A stretch of 64,000 bases of DNA from Protopterus annectens (lineage: Eukaryota > Chordata > Ceratodontiformes > Protopteridae). The translations under genes and the position numbers were made by a program. Each line of letters opens with the position of its first letter. Position 1 is the first letter of the stretch. This document shows positions 9,427 through 21,059 of the stretch, piece by piece. The DNA lies in NCBI RefSeq assembly GCF_019279795.1, contig NC_056733.1:1120714907-1120778906 (forward strand), in the 5' to 3' direction. Under the pieces are notes generated by a model that worked only from the letters and a program-made list of their open reading frames with translations, was not told the DNA's origin and made no database searches.

Positions 9427-9723
9427 AGGTTCATAGGTAGGTACTAGGCTATCGGCCCTGGAGCCTATATAAGCCTAGCCAAAAAGGTACCCTGGCTTTT
9501 GCCACCCACAAAAATTATTTTCCTGTGCCCCTGTCAAGCAGAGCCACAGAAGTGATCCCCGGGGTGAATTTCTATTTCCCATCCAATCATCAAGATTTTT
9601 CTTGACGTGCGCCAATGAGGAGCTCTGTTTGACATAGATAGGTAGTCTGTTCCAGAGTATGGGAAGTCTCTGGGACAGGAATCTATCTCTCCAGCATGTT
9701 CTGTTTATTATGGTGACAAGGTT
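9427..9723 (-). mobile_element. CR1-a: antisense 3' fragment of a CR1-like LINE
   Basis: On the minus strand it encodes the C-terminal end of the CR1 protein, with NRTCWRDRFLSQRLPILWNR as in CR1-b. It ends with the family 3' tail (GCCGATAGCCTAGTACCTACCTATGAACC at 9430-9460, minus). It is 5'-truncated where it meets the left end of DIRS-E. Confidence 0.85.
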
Positions 9724-10035
9724 TAGATGTTCTTCGTGTTTCACTGTTGCAGTCATTACATTTGGGTTATCTGCTTGCAGGTAGCCCTCAGTTGGCTTGA
9801 TTAACAAAGTCTTAGGTCCTGCGTTGGTTGCTGTCCCTTCTTCCATGACGTCGGGTATAAAACATGCAGATGATGCCATTACATCAGTCTTTCTTGCTGT
9901 GCGGTGCCCGAAGCAGAAGCAGTTCACAAGTGCCAGGCGGCCGACTCCTGAACTTTTTGTTTTCGAGTTTCAGAACCGAAGTCTTCAACTAAAGCTGAGT
10001 ACCCCATTGGGGAAGCTTTTTCTTACTCCTTACCG
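9724..10035. repeat. DIRS-E left terminal repeat and leader
   Basis: The inverted partner of the right repeat is followed by a leader with ACCCCATTGGGGAAGCTTTT at 10001-10020. The apparent open frames on either strand here are not genes. Confidence 0.8.
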
Positions 10036-12390
10036 ATGTCAGAGTAAGTTAATAATTGCATTACTTGTGGAAAGCAAATACCTCATAAAGATTTTCATTC
10101 ATACTGTATTCCTTGCCTAGGCTCTGACCATGACATACCTTGCTATCGGTTTTGTGCTTTATTTAATCAGCGCACTATCAGTCGTCAGTATATTTTCACC
10201 TCTAAATATTTTGGTTCTCTGTTTAATTATCCAGAAATGTCATCGGTTAGCCATCCGACTACCGGGATTCTGAAAAAAATGCAAAGATAGACAGAGACAG
10301 TCCGCCGAGGTCCAAAACTGCCGACGACGCTTCTCCTAAGCCAGTCACCAGTTTGCCAGTACTCATTGAGGTGCTTTTGCAGCCCCTGATACCTGCTACT
10401 TCTGATTCGCAGGCCTCTACTGAGACCCATTCGGAGTCCGGTATGCTGTGAGATGCTTCAACTGTGGAATCTGCGGATGTCTCTACCTTGGATGAGTCCA
10501 GAGCTGCTGTTCAGGCACTGAGGGTGTATTCAGGCCTACGGACTTGCATATTAAACTGACACCTCCTCCTTCATTTAGGCCAAAATTTCGAACCATGCCT
10601 ACAACTGGAAAGGCCGCAGAAATACCTCACAAAGAGGATTACCGGCCTCAAACAGATGCCCTACACAGACAGTCTCAAAAAACTCCAGCTTTACTCCATT
10701 GCCTATCACCTACTCAGAGGTGATCTCTGCCTAACATACAAAGCTATGTCAAACCCAGAGCTGCTTGACATGCTCCATTTAAAGAAATCCCAATCCCTCT
10801 GAGCTACATGCTCTAGGGACCTAAACCTTGTCACCACAATAAACAGAACATGCCGGAGAGATAGATTCCTGTCCCAGGGACTTCCCATACTCTGGAATAA
10901 ACTACCTATCCATATCAAACAAAGCTCCTCATTAACACTCTTTAAGAAAACTCTTGATGATTGGATGGGAAAATAGGAAATTCACCCCGGGGATCACTTC
11001 TGTGGCTCTGCTCGACAGTGGCACAGGAAAATAATTTTCTTGGGTGGCAAAAGCCAGGGTACCTTTTTGGCTGGGCTTGTATAGGCCCTAGGGCCGATAG
11101 CGTAGTACCTACCTATGAACCAAAGAAACCGACGCCCAGGCTGCATGCTCAAGCCTCTATGCATAAAAAGCAAATGATAAGAATGGCTGAAGATCTTATA
11201 ACTTTAATCAGGGGAAAACCAACCTCCCCCTTCTAAGAGACCTAGGACTGAAGTTGTTTATGAATCTTCTGAACAGGATTCTGATTTTTCTGATTCTTCT
11301 GATAATCTGGATTTGCCCTTATCTACTTATGAAGATTCTGATGCAGAGGACTGTATTCCCTCTGCTTCCCCTCCAGAGGATTTTTTCTTTTGGTGAGATC
11401 TTACATACTCTAAGGGAGCATTTCCACTGGGAAAGCCAGGATTTTTCTGATTCAAAAAAGAGGCTTAGGGATTTCTTACTCCTGCCTCAGCATAGGCCTT
11501 TAGCTATACCTCCTGTACTAGACATTGTTGATGATGCCTTTTCAGAATCTAGTTTGGCCCCTGATTCTTTGCCTCCTGCTCCCAGAAAACCTAACAGATA
11601 TTACAGGGTTCCTGATTCTCACAAGTTCCTTTCTAAAAATCCTATTGCGGATCCAGAGACTATTTCACAGGGACCCAAGGGCATTAAGGCTTCTACTGCT
11701 AAAAATACTACCCCCCTCTGATAGAGACTCCAGGGCGCTGGATAGATAGGGTAAGAAAGTTTACACTTCTGCAACCTTGGCCATTAGGGCTTTAAACTGC
11801 CAGTTTCATATGTTAAAGTATCAACAGCATGTTACTGGATTGCTTAAACAGAAAATGATGTTACTTCCTGACTGTGCTGAAAATAAAGAATTACAGGATT
11901 TAATGCATTCTGATGAACAGGTTAGAAAACATACTTTGCAATGTGGATTTGATTCATGAGAGGCCTCTTGCAGGGCTGCTGTTAATGGGTCTGTGCTCAG
12001 AAGACATGCTTGGCTTAAGTAGCAAGGATTGCCTGATCATGTTAAAGCTAAATTGTTGGATGCTCCCTTAAATCAGGACCGCCTGTTTGGCAAGAAGGCT
12101 GAGGAAGTTCTTAAAAAGATGGAAGATAAAGCTAAATCTATGAAAACTGTTAAAGATTTCTTACAAGTTCAGCCTCCTAGATTTAGTAGGCACTGGTCCT
12201 CTAAAAAATGGTCCTTTCCAGTCCCTTCCAGGTCTTCTCAAGCCAAACCCAGACACAGCAGAAGCCCCAGGTTTCAGTCCCAAGGAACACACAAGACTAG
12301 GCAGTGGGGGGGTTCCGCACCCAAACCCGGGAGTAGTAAGACTCGCTCCCTATGGAAAACTGTCTCAATGACTTGCTTTTAAAACTTCCA
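10036..12390 (+). pseudogene. DIRS-E gag, interrupted by CR1-b
   Basis: The start at 10036 (MSE then a stop) leads to NNCITCGKQIPHKDFHSYC, then IPCLGSDHDIPCYRFC, the paired Cys/His segment of DIRS gags. After CR1-b the frame resumes with acidic SEQDSDFSDSSD and then LREHFHWESQDFSDSKKRLR, LPQHRPLAIPPVLD and DPETISQGPKG (11403-11700). The C-terminal part at 11777-12382 has HMLKYQ, LLDAPL..D.LFG and KSMKTVKDFLQVQPPRFSR, then a basic tail. In-frame stops lie near 11720, 11745, 11957 and 12020. Confidence 0.82.
10601..11120 (+). mobile_element. CR1-b: 5'-truncated CR1-like 3' end
   Basis: It starts in the protein segment QLERPQKYLTK found in CR1-d and CR1-e. It continues through GDLCLTYKAMSNPELLDMLHLKKSQ and NRTCRRDRFLSQGLPILWNK, and ends with the CR1 3' tail ending CCTACCTATGAAC. 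About 520 bp of the LINE is present, all C-terminal protein and tail, so it cannot encode a function. Confidence 0.85.
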
Positions 12391-15300
12391 AGCACTTCCC
12401 AACTGAATGCTCCTTTAGGCGGAAAGATTGGTCTGCAGGCCAAAATCTGGGAACTCATTATCCAGGACAAATGGGTTTTAAATGTAGTGTCCCAAGGATA
12501 CAGATTTAATTTCCACGCATTACCAACACCAAGTGGGTGGCCAGATCTACCGCCAAATCAGTGGGCAGAGGCCCAAAATCAAGTACTCTCTCTTAAGCAT
12601 GGAGGCTATTCAGTTGGTACCAGAAGAGGAAAAAGAACAAGGTTTCTATTCGAGACTTTTTCTGGTATCCAGAAAAGGCAATACATGGCATACTATCCTG
12701 GACCTTTCTATTCTAAACACCTTTCTGGTGATTCCAAAATTCAAAATGCTGACTTCACCAGCTGCTTCCTATGCTAGGCAAGGATGCATGGTTGGCAACA
12801 CTAGACTTAAAAGAAGCCTTCCTGCACATCCCAATCAGGGAATCTTGCAGAAGATACCTATGCTTCAGAGCAGGCTACATGCACTATCAGTTCTCTGCAC
12901 TGCCCTTTGCCTTATCTGCTGCGCCCAGGGTATTCACAAAGTGCCTAGCTCCAGTCATTGCATTTTGCAGGCAAAGAAATATTCAAATATACCCTTACCT
13001 GGACAATTGTCTAATTCAGGCAGAAAGCAAGGACATTCTTTTGAATCATCTGGCCTTTGTTCAAAGGGTACTGACTTCTCTGGGGTTCACCATAAACGAA
13101 ACAAAATCCCACCTGATACTCTGTCAACAAATTGTATTCCTGGGAGCAAGCTTGAGTACAACTTCTCAGATGGCTTTCCTCGGGCCAGAGAAATGGATTC
13201 ATTTGACAACTTACAAACAAGTGGCCACAAAAACCCAGCTATCTGCAAGGCAAATACTGAAAGCCTTGGGGTTCATGGCCTCCTGCATTCTTCTAATTCC
13301 ATATGCAAGGTTGCATATGAGGAAACTACAATGGTATCTCAAAAGTCTATGGTGTCAACATTCACAGGATCTAGAAACAAGGATTTCTATCATACCTTGC
13401 CTATGCCTAGAGTTCCTGTGGTGAGTAGAGGCCTGCCACCAAAACAGGGGACTACCATTCACATTACTCCCTGCCGCCCAAATCTTAACAGACACATCAG
13501 ACTATGCATGGGGGGGGCTCACCTGGCAGGGAAGTGCATTCAGGGCAAGTGGAACCCAAGTCAAATGCACCTGCACATAAATCAAAAGGAAATATTAGTT
13601 GTACAGAATGCTGTAACAGCCTTCAAGAACTACATTCTTCCAGAACAACTAATGGTAAAGACAGACAACATCACTATCATGTGGTACATAAGCAGGGGTG
13701 TACACATTCTTATCCCCTCTGCAGACTAGCCATGGCATTGTGGAACACAGCCTTGAGCAGGCAAGACTGCTCTGCAAATTGTAGCATGTTACAGGCCACC
13801 CTCACAAACTCAGGAACCTCACATGGCCTTCCTGAAAACACTAGAGGGGATAAATGTATCACCAAACACCATCATACTAGGTGACTTCAATTTCCCTAAT
13901 ATAGACTGGGAACACTACTCAAGCCCAAACACCCTAGCCCAAAAGTTCCTGGAATTCATAAACTCAAATGCCATGGAACAACTAGTCACCATCCCCACAA
14001 GAGGAGATAACATACTTGATCTCATCATCACGAACATGGGAGCACGATGTTCAACACCGGAGGTGTACCCCTCACTGGTGAGATCAGACCACAAACTAAT
14101 CTCGCTGGAGGTCCTCATCCCACCCCACCTGAAATAAAAAGACCACAGTAAAGAACTTCTCAAAAGCCGACTTCACACTTCTAAAGACTAGTGTGGTCTC
14201 CTTTAAGGCCCCGAGCCGGGAAAACAGTACTCAAGCCGCTGAATCACTTACAAATGCCTTCTACCAGCACCTGCAGGACTGCATGGATAAGGCAATCCCA
14301 AGCAAAACAAAGACTCTTTGTACCAAAGGCAAGCGTCCAGTCTGGTGGACCCCAGCCATAAACAAACTCTACAACAAAAGGAGGAAGCTACTACAAGATA
14401 GAGCAAAATCCTTAAAAGGTAAGACACCCTTGATCACTATAAGTAAAAACTAAGAGCTCTCATAAAATCATCCAAAGCAAATTTCGAGAGAAAATAGCTA
14501 AAGACTCAAAAGACAATCATAAGGCCTTCTTTAGCTATAGTTAGAAACCTGGGAGGAAACTCCCAGATATGCTCAGAGCTAGTTCAAAATGATGTGAAGA
14601 TTACTGATCCTACAGACATTGCCAACATACTGGCTGACAGGTTCAGTGCAAACTTCTCCCCTCCCCAAAGGAGAGATATCTATACCAAACGATTGCAGCC
14701 CCCAAACATCTCCAGCGCCCAAGTGAGAACTGCTCTCCAAAGCAAAAAACACAGCATCCATGGGACCTGATGGTGTTCCCGGCTGTGTGCTCCATGAACT
14801 CAATGAGGAATTAAACCCACAGCTAGGACAGCTGTTTAATCAAAGTCTTACCTCTGGATACGCACCCAGGAGTGGCGCACTGCAACTGTGGTACCACTTC
14901 ACAAAGGCGGTGCCTCCACCGACCCTGGAAATTACCGCCCATTAGCTTGACAAGCCTTATCTGCAAAGCCATGGAGAGGATCATAATGGACCTCATAAAT
15001 AAAGACATAGGAATTTTCAGACTTTGGATCCAACCCAGTTTGGCTTTGTCAAAGGCAGATCATGCCTTTTAAACTTGGTTGACTTTTTCAAACAGTCACC
15101 AAAGCCATTGATGAGGGAAAGGCAGTCCATACAGCCTACCTCGATCTGGCTAAGGCCTTCGATACAATACCCCATTCGGGTATCATTGAAAAACTCATCA
15201 GCTTAAATGTCAACCCATACATCACAAGATGGGTTGCAAACTGGCTGAGTGACAGAACCCACAGGGTCAGAGCTGCTGGCGCCATGTCAGACTCAAAGCC

Positions 15301-16858
15301 TGTCACAAGTGGTGTCCCACAGGGCTCGTCCTGGGCCCACTCTTGTTTGGCATCTACTTTTCCAAGTACAAGCAAACACAGGAGGGTTATGGCTGACAAA
15401 GTTTGCAGATGACTGCAAACTGGCGCCATAGTAGAAAACACATCTGACACAGATATCCTTCAGAAGGGTCTCACAGAAACGGATAACTGGTGCCAGAGCC
15501 ACGGCCTAAAGTTAAATGCCAAAAATGCATAGTCATACCCTTCGGGAAAACAAGGTTACCCCTAGCTACCAAATAGGTGGCAATCCACTGAGCACAGAAG
15601 AAGTTATCAGGGACCTGGGGACCCAGGTTGATAGTAGTCTGTCATTCGACACCCATGTAGCTAAAGTAGTTAGGAAGACCTTCTACATTGCCCACCTTAT
15701 CATGAAGGGATTCTCATCTAGATCAAGGAGGTCATAGTCTCCCTTTACTCATCACTCATCAGACCAATGATTGAGTACAATGCCCCATTCGGAATGTATC
15801 TGACCCGACAATTGCAGCAGCTGGAGAGGCCACAAAAGTTCCTCACCAAAAGGATAAAGGGTCTCAAAAATCTGTCCTATGCTGCCCGACTGAAAGAACT
15901 CCAGCTCTATTCAGTCGCCACCGCTTGCTCAGAGGTGACCTTTGCCTAACATACAAGGCCATGTCAAACCCAGATTTGATGAATATGCTCCACCTCAAAA
16001 AATCTAGATCCATCAGAGCCACAAGGGCGGAGACTTAAACCTTGACACGGCTATTAATAGGACGTGCTGGAGGGATAGATTCATCACCCAAAGACTCCCT
16101 ATGCTGTGGAACAAAATCCCGGTACATGTGAGGCAGAGCACCTCGCTGGCCTTGTTCAAGAGAAATCTTGACCAATGGATGGGAGATCGCAGATATACCC
16201 CAGGGATTACCTCAGTGTCACTGCTCAACAGAGGCACAGAAAAATAATGGGTATAGTTCCCCATACTAAAGGGGTGGCCTAAGCCACAAAACGATGGGCT
16301 AGGCTTGTAAATGCCCTCGGGCAGATAGCCTAGTATGAACCTATGAACCTATGAACCTATGAACAAGCCGAATTCCTGCCAGGAAAACTAAATACACTGG
16401 TAGATGGACTAAGCAGAAACCTCATGGACCCACACGAGTGGAAACTGGAGCCAAGGATTTTCAACATGTTGACAAGTAAACGGGGGAGCCCAGATATAGA
16501 CCAGTTTGCCTCCCCCCAGAACCATCAATGGGACAAATTTTGCACAAGGATTCCTCACAAGCTAGCTTGGAAGGTGGATGCCCTAGCCTTCAGCTGGAAA
16601 AACCTATCAGTTTATGCCTTTCCTCCTCTGCCTCTGCTCTCCAAGGTACTACTAAAGATCAAACAGGACAAGCTAAGGATGATTTTAATTGCACCAGACT
16701 GGCCTCGCCAACACTGGTACCCCCTCCTGCGCAGTCTGTCACGCTTGGCCCCATGGCACCTGCCTCAGACTCCTTCCCTGTTGTCTCAGCAGGAGAACCA
16801 GATTCTGCACCCTCAGCTGCAAACTCTGAACCTAGCAGCCTGGCTAATTACCTAATCT
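12380..16858 (+). pseudogene. DIRS-E pol, interrupted by CR1-c
   Basis: Pol fragments lie at 12400-12600 (APLGGKIGLQAKIWEL, DKWVLNVV), 12600-12760 (FYSRLFLVSRKGNTW) and 12771-13424 (TLDLKEAFLHIPI, FSALPFALSAAPRVFTK). The polymerase motif is YLDN instead of YLDD at about 13000, which would disable it. RNase H continues to 13756 (KTDNITIMWY). After CR1-c it resumes at 16365 with AEFLPGKLNTLVDGLSRN, then PDIDQFASPQN and YAFPPLPLLSKVL to about 16858. Several frameshifts are present. The CR1-c insertion falls between ALS and QAEF of the RNase H end. Confidence 0.85.
13757..16364 (+). mobile_element. CR1-c: 5'-truncated CR1-like LINE in DIRS-E
   Basis: It corresponds to 51892-54500 of CR1-d with very high identity throughout. 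It includes the endonuclease end (GDFNFPNIDW, IPTRGDNILDLIITNMG, VRSDHKLISLE), the reverse transcriptase (KKRPVWWTPAINKLYN, GPDGVPGCVLHEL, FADDCKL near 15400) and the C-terminal domain. Frameshifts occur in the polymerase. The 3' end has four copies of the octamer CTATGAAC (16333-16364). Truncation falls at GGCAAGACTGCTC. Confidence 0.92.
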
Positions 16859-17886
16859 CACCTTTACCATCCCGCATTAAATCAGTGATGGATATCATTT
16901 TAGAGGCAAGGAGGCCTAGTACTAGAAAATCTTATGCTGCCAAATGGAAAAGATTCTGTGCCTGGAACCAATCTCAAGGAATGAATGCAGCAGTGCCTAA
17001 TTTACCTCAGATTCTACACTATTTGACTGAGATGCTTCATAAGGGCCTGTCTTTTTCCTCCAAAATTCATGCCTCAGCCATTTCAGCTCATTATAGCATA
17101 GAGCCTCCACTCCTCTCTCACCCACTGCTCAAGCAGTTCCTCAGAGGGGCCAAAAATTTAAGGCCACCCAGGAGAGCTCCAACTCCAGCCTGGGATCTTA
17201 ACTTTGTCTTGGAGAAAACTCACTCTTCCTCCTTTTGAGCCAGCTGCTACTGCAGATTTAAAATTTCTTTCCTGGAAAACAGCTTTCCTTTTAGCAATCA
17301 CTTCTGCAAGAAGGGTATCTGAATTACTAGCCCTTATGGCAGTGGAACCTTTCATCATCTATCATTCGGACAGAGTGTCCCTCAGAACCAACCCCTCCTT
17401 CATGCCCAAGGTGGCATCCAGTGTGGCTCTTAAATCAGTCCAGTCATTTGCCTACCTTCTTTCCTAACCCACAGAACACAGGGGAACGAATAATGTACTC
17501 TTTAGATGTGCACAGACAGCTTAGATTCTACTTGGACAAGACTAAACCTCAAAGGAAATCTGAACAACTGCTGGTGGCATTTGCTGCAGGGCAGAGGGGA
17601 AAGCTATTTCAAAACAAACCATTTCAAAATGGATAGGTCAGTGCATTCATTTCTGTTATAAGCACCATGGAAAACTATCCCACAGGGCATCAGACCCCAT
17701 TCAACCAGGGCTGCATCTACCTCTACAGCCTTTCTCAGGGGCGTCCCTACTAGGGACATCATAGAAGCTGCTATCTGGAGTTCTGTACATTCACCAAGCA
17801 TTATCATTTGCCAATTTTCTCTAAATCCAGAGATGGTTTTGCCACTGCAGTCTTGCAGGGCGTTATAGCTGGTCCTAATTCTATTT
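16859..17886 (+). pseudogene. DIRS-E tyrosine recombinase
   Basis: It is close to the DIRS-A recombinase: MDIILEARRPSTRKSYAAKW, GLSFSSKIHASAISAHY and RPPRRAPTPAWDLNFVLEK. The catalytic Arg box (SARRVSELLALM, near 17310), His-x-x-Arg (PHSTR near 17700, in another frame) and HYHL with the Tyr (near 17800) are still visible. Frameshifts at about 17212, 17435, 17600 and 17790 break it into pieces. Confidence 0.85.
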
Positions 17887-17927
17887 AAATCCCTCCTCCC
17901 AACCTTAGCTTTGGTAATCTACCCAAA

Positions 17928-18025
17928 TGTAATGACTACAACAGTGAAACATGAAGAACATAGTACAGTTGTGTACACTTACCATAAATGCAGATGTTAG
18001 AGTGTATTCACTGTTGCAGTCCTGG
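17928..18025. repeat. DIRS-E internal complementary region
   Basis: The first half (AATGACTACAACAGTGAAACATGAAGAACAT, about 17930-17962) is the reverse complement of the left end at 9729-9765. The second half (GTACAGTTGTGTACACTTACC...CACTGTTGCAGTC, about 17963-18022) is the reverse complement of the right end at about 18330-18395. Both ends of the same element can be checked here, which confirms the DIRS type. Confidence 0.9.
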
Positions 18026-18174
18026 TTACCCTCCCTCCAGCCCTCCTCTTCTTTTGGCTGTACCTCTACTCTCACTTACTATGCTCTCAAAGCTTTTTGG
18101 TGTATTTGCTTTTTTGTTGGAGGTATATCCTTGTATTTATAGATTTGATTTCTTCCCATTAGGGGGGGTACCTG

Positions 18175-18405
18175 ACATCTGGGGCAAGAAAAACTGATAT
18201 AATGGCGTCGGCAGCATGTTTTATACCCCTGATGACCTGACATCATGGAAGAAGGGACAGCAACGGACGCAGGACCCAGGACTTTGTTAATCAGGCCAAC
18301 TGAGGGCTAATGCAAGCAGATAACCCAAATATAATGACTGCAACAGTGAATACACTCGAACATCTACATTTATGGTAAGTGTACACAACTGTGCTTTTTT
18401 TTGTC
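18175..18405. repeat. DIRS-E right terminal repeat
   Basis: It is the inverse of the left repeat at 9729-9870. The extreme end ATTTATGGTAAGTGTACACAACTG is complementary to the internal region and is followed by a T run. PLE-1 sequence resumes at about 18405. Confidence 0.85.
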
Positions 18406-20260
18406 CCCAAGGATGTCTTTGTGGAAGATTTATATGCTTTTTGCAGACTGCTTAATTTGAAACTATATTTTCAGAATGGGGAATATGTTGGTGACAATAG
18501 TGGCTTTAAGTTCAATAAATCAACATTTATTCCACCTATGAATAAGAATGTAGACGTATTTCAGAAATGTGTACTTAAGGAGTTACATTTTAGGCTAAAT
18601 AGTCCACAGTATGTTTCTCCTAATTTATCTAGTGAAGAAATGAATGCTTTGACACAGCTGAAAAATAAAAATATAGTTATAAATTGAGATGATAAAGGTG
18701 GAACAACTGTTATTATGGATAAATCTTTATATGTCACTGAAGCTAACAATCAGCTGCAAGATAACAGATTCTCTGCATGTATGCCTTATGATCCCACTTC
18801 TGATTTCAAAAAAGAAATTGACATGTTTCTAGAGTCTGCTGTTAGTGAGGGGATTATTGACAAACATACAATGTTCCATCTGAAGGTTAAAAAGCCATCT
18901 TCTCAATATTTTTACCTTCTCCCTAAAATTCACAAGGACATGCAGCAACCACTGGGTAGACCAATTGTATCCGGTAAAGGCTCCCTAATGGAACCTTTGT
19001 CTGCCTATTTGACTGTTTATTTAAAGCCATTGTTATCAGGAGTGAGAGCCAGGATAAAAGACATTACTGAATTTTTTAATATTATTTCAGATGCCCAGTT
19101 AGTCTAACTGGTTACTATGTACTTTAGACGTTACGTCTTTATATACTAGTATTCCTCATTGGGCTGGTTTGTGTGCTTTAGAATATTGGCTAAATAGAAT
19201 GTCCTTATATAGCCCCGGGTTTCAATACATCTCCTTTATGCTTAACAGAGCATGTGCTATCTAAAAATGTTTTTTTCTTCAATACCAAATGTTTTTTTGC
19301 AATTAAGGGGTACAGCGATGGGTGCATCATTTGCACCCATCTATGCTGATCTTCTTATGGGGTATTTGGAACAGATAATATATGATGTACATCACAACAT
19401 TTTTCTTGGCGAGATTGATATCTGACGTAGATTTTTGGATGACTGCTGGATGGTGTGGAAGTCAGATGCTATATATTTACAGGAATTTGTTCAATATTTG
19501 AATGAAAACAAGTGGGGCATCAGGTTTACAGAAAATTATGATGCTACATCTATTTCTTTTTTAGATGTTAGTGTCTAAAGAATCTGATGGAACTTTGTCT
19601 AGTACATTATATAAAAAAAAAACACCATTCCAACACTTTACTCCATGCATCCAGTTGTCATCCTAAGCACATTACAGCAAACACATCTAAATCACAGTTT
19701 ATGAGAATACATAGAATATGTTCCAATACTGATAATGACCTTGTAGGTTGTTTTGTTGAACGAGGCTATTCATTGGCACAGGTTAGGCAGACTAGTAGGG
19801 AAGTACAGTCATATTCAAGAAGAGAGATTTTGAAATACAAAGATTGTGGCCCTTGCTCTAGCAACAAAATTAGATTCACTACCACCTATGGTAGGAACAC
19901 CCATAGATTTTTAGATAAGATACAACAACATTGGGACATTTTATTAACAGATGACAGGTTGTGTGAGTTAGATGGTACACAAGTGGTGGGTTGTTACCCC
20001 TGTGGTCATTACACTTTTTATAAATTCATGTGTTCCACTAAGGAATTTTCAAGTAAGAACACATCTAGGGTTTTTTCTATCAGAATGTTTGGCAATTGTA
20101 ATAGTGACTGGTCTGGCTATTTGCTCTTGCACAGCCTTTTATGTAGGTCAAACTTCCAGGCCATTAAAATTGCGAATTTCAAAACATCTAAGTAGCATTA
20201 GGAATAAGTATCTGGCTAATGCCTTATATAAACATACTATTATACACAAGACAGTGATAT
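18406..20260 (+). pseudogene. PLE-1 reverse transcriptase and GIY-YIG endonuclease
   Basis: The N-terminal PLE segment (FKFNKSTFIPPMNK) is followed by DDKGGTTVIMDK after one stop near 18686. Then come LPKIHKD and GRPIVSG (about 18918-18990), LDVTSLYTSIPH (about 19120), RGTAMGASFAPIYADLL (about 19307-19360) and RFLDDCWMVWKS (about 19430), the polymerase core. The endonuclease is at about 20100-20240: CTAFYVGQTSRPLKLRISKH, a GIY-YIG core. Several stops and frameshifts make it non-functional. Confidence 0.85.
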
Positions 20261-20335
20261 TTAAATTCATTATTATTGATAGGTTATTAGGACATAGATC
20301 AATGGTGGCTGTTTTGTTTTTTGTTTCTATAAAGT

Positions 20336-20864
20336 GCCAAATGAATAAAAATTCCTGGTAAAACCACCCCTGGCTGACCCAGCAGTGATTGCTGTATCCC
20401 TTGACAAGCAATCAAGACTGATTCCCTCCTCATCTCTTGCCTACTGACAAAGACAGTAAGAACATGGACAGGATAGGAAAGAAGGTTTATAGCTCCTCCA
20501 CCCTAGCCTTCAGAGCTATCAACTGTCAGACCCATATGATAAAATATGCTTTGGACCTAGTATCTCAAGCTTCCACCCTCCTGTCATCCATGCCTGACTG
20601 CCCGAGCAAAGCAGAGGTAGCATCAAAATTGTCCTCTGCAAGGTCCACTGCTTCTGCATCAGTGCTACGCCAGTACTCATGGTTACACCTTCAACCCTTA
20701 CCAGAGGATTTCAAGTGTAAAATCCTTGATGCCCCTCTAAACCACAATCTCCTGTTTGGTAAGCAGTCTGCAGACCACTTTAAAAACCTTCAGGAGAAAA
20801 GTAAAGTGCTTCAAGACATTAAGCACCTGCTGGTGTCTCCCATTCCCAAATATTACAGAAATTA
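20336..20864 (+). pseudogene. DIRS-D gag, C-terminal part
   Basis: Directly after the target duplication of PLE-1 the gag resumes: VPNTAK, KFLVKPPLADPAVIAVSLDKQ, then DKDSKNMDRIGKKVYSSSTL, ILDAPLNHNLLFGKQSADHF and LLVSPIPKYYRN. The stop at 20863 is created by the junction with PLE-2; the protein continues at 26191 (YPAKT). The part 20437-20865 is an undisturbed open frame. Confidence 0.85.
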
Positions 20865-20879
20865 AGAAAAAAAAAAAAC

Positions 20880-20999
20880 TAAAAAAAGGAATGTCCGACC
20901 GCTTTTGAACACTTTATTACTCACAGTAACAGCAATGCCTCCAGAAACTAAGCGCTTTCACTATACAGTGGCTTCCTCAGAGTTAATGAAGGACTACAA

Positions 21000-21059
<60 letters not shown>

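Larger units (their letters stand above)
9724..18405 (+). mobile_element. DIRS-E: DIRS element carrying two CR1 insertions
   Basis: Left and right repeats are inverted copies: 9735-9870 matches the complement of 18230-18350 across 'GATAACCCAAATATAATGAC' and 'GAAGAAGGGACAGCAACG'. Its own sequence (9724-10600, 11121-13756, 16365-18405) totals about 5.6 kb. Gag, pol and recombinase are recognisable but carry stops and frameshifts. It is inserted in PLE-1. Confidence 0.88.
8860..20321 (+). mobile_element. PLE-1: Penelope-like element in DIRS-D gag, split by DIRS-E
   Basis: A 14-bp target duplication, TGTTTCTATAAAGT, flanks it at 8846-8859 and 20322-20335; outside these the DIRS-D gag is continuous. 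The left arm is an inverted copy of the element's 3' part. The coding region at 18406-20260 has a PLE reverse transcriptase and a GIY-YIG endonuclease. Between them sit CR1-a and DIRS-E. The segment 9299-9426 is non-coding leader of PLE-1. Confidence 0.85.

Noticed and set aside
12533..13729. Long 398-residue frame in DIRS-E
   Set aside because: Only its first part follows pol; the rest is an out-of-frame shadow of the reverse transcriptase at 12771-13424.
20866..20890. Poly-A tail of a LINE at 20866
   Set aside because: The target duplication and the following repeat show it to be the end of PLE-2.
21001..21058. (AT)n tracts as an origin or matrix attachment site
   Set aside because: They lie at equivalent places in every PLE-2 terminal repeat, so they are expanded simple repeats of that element.
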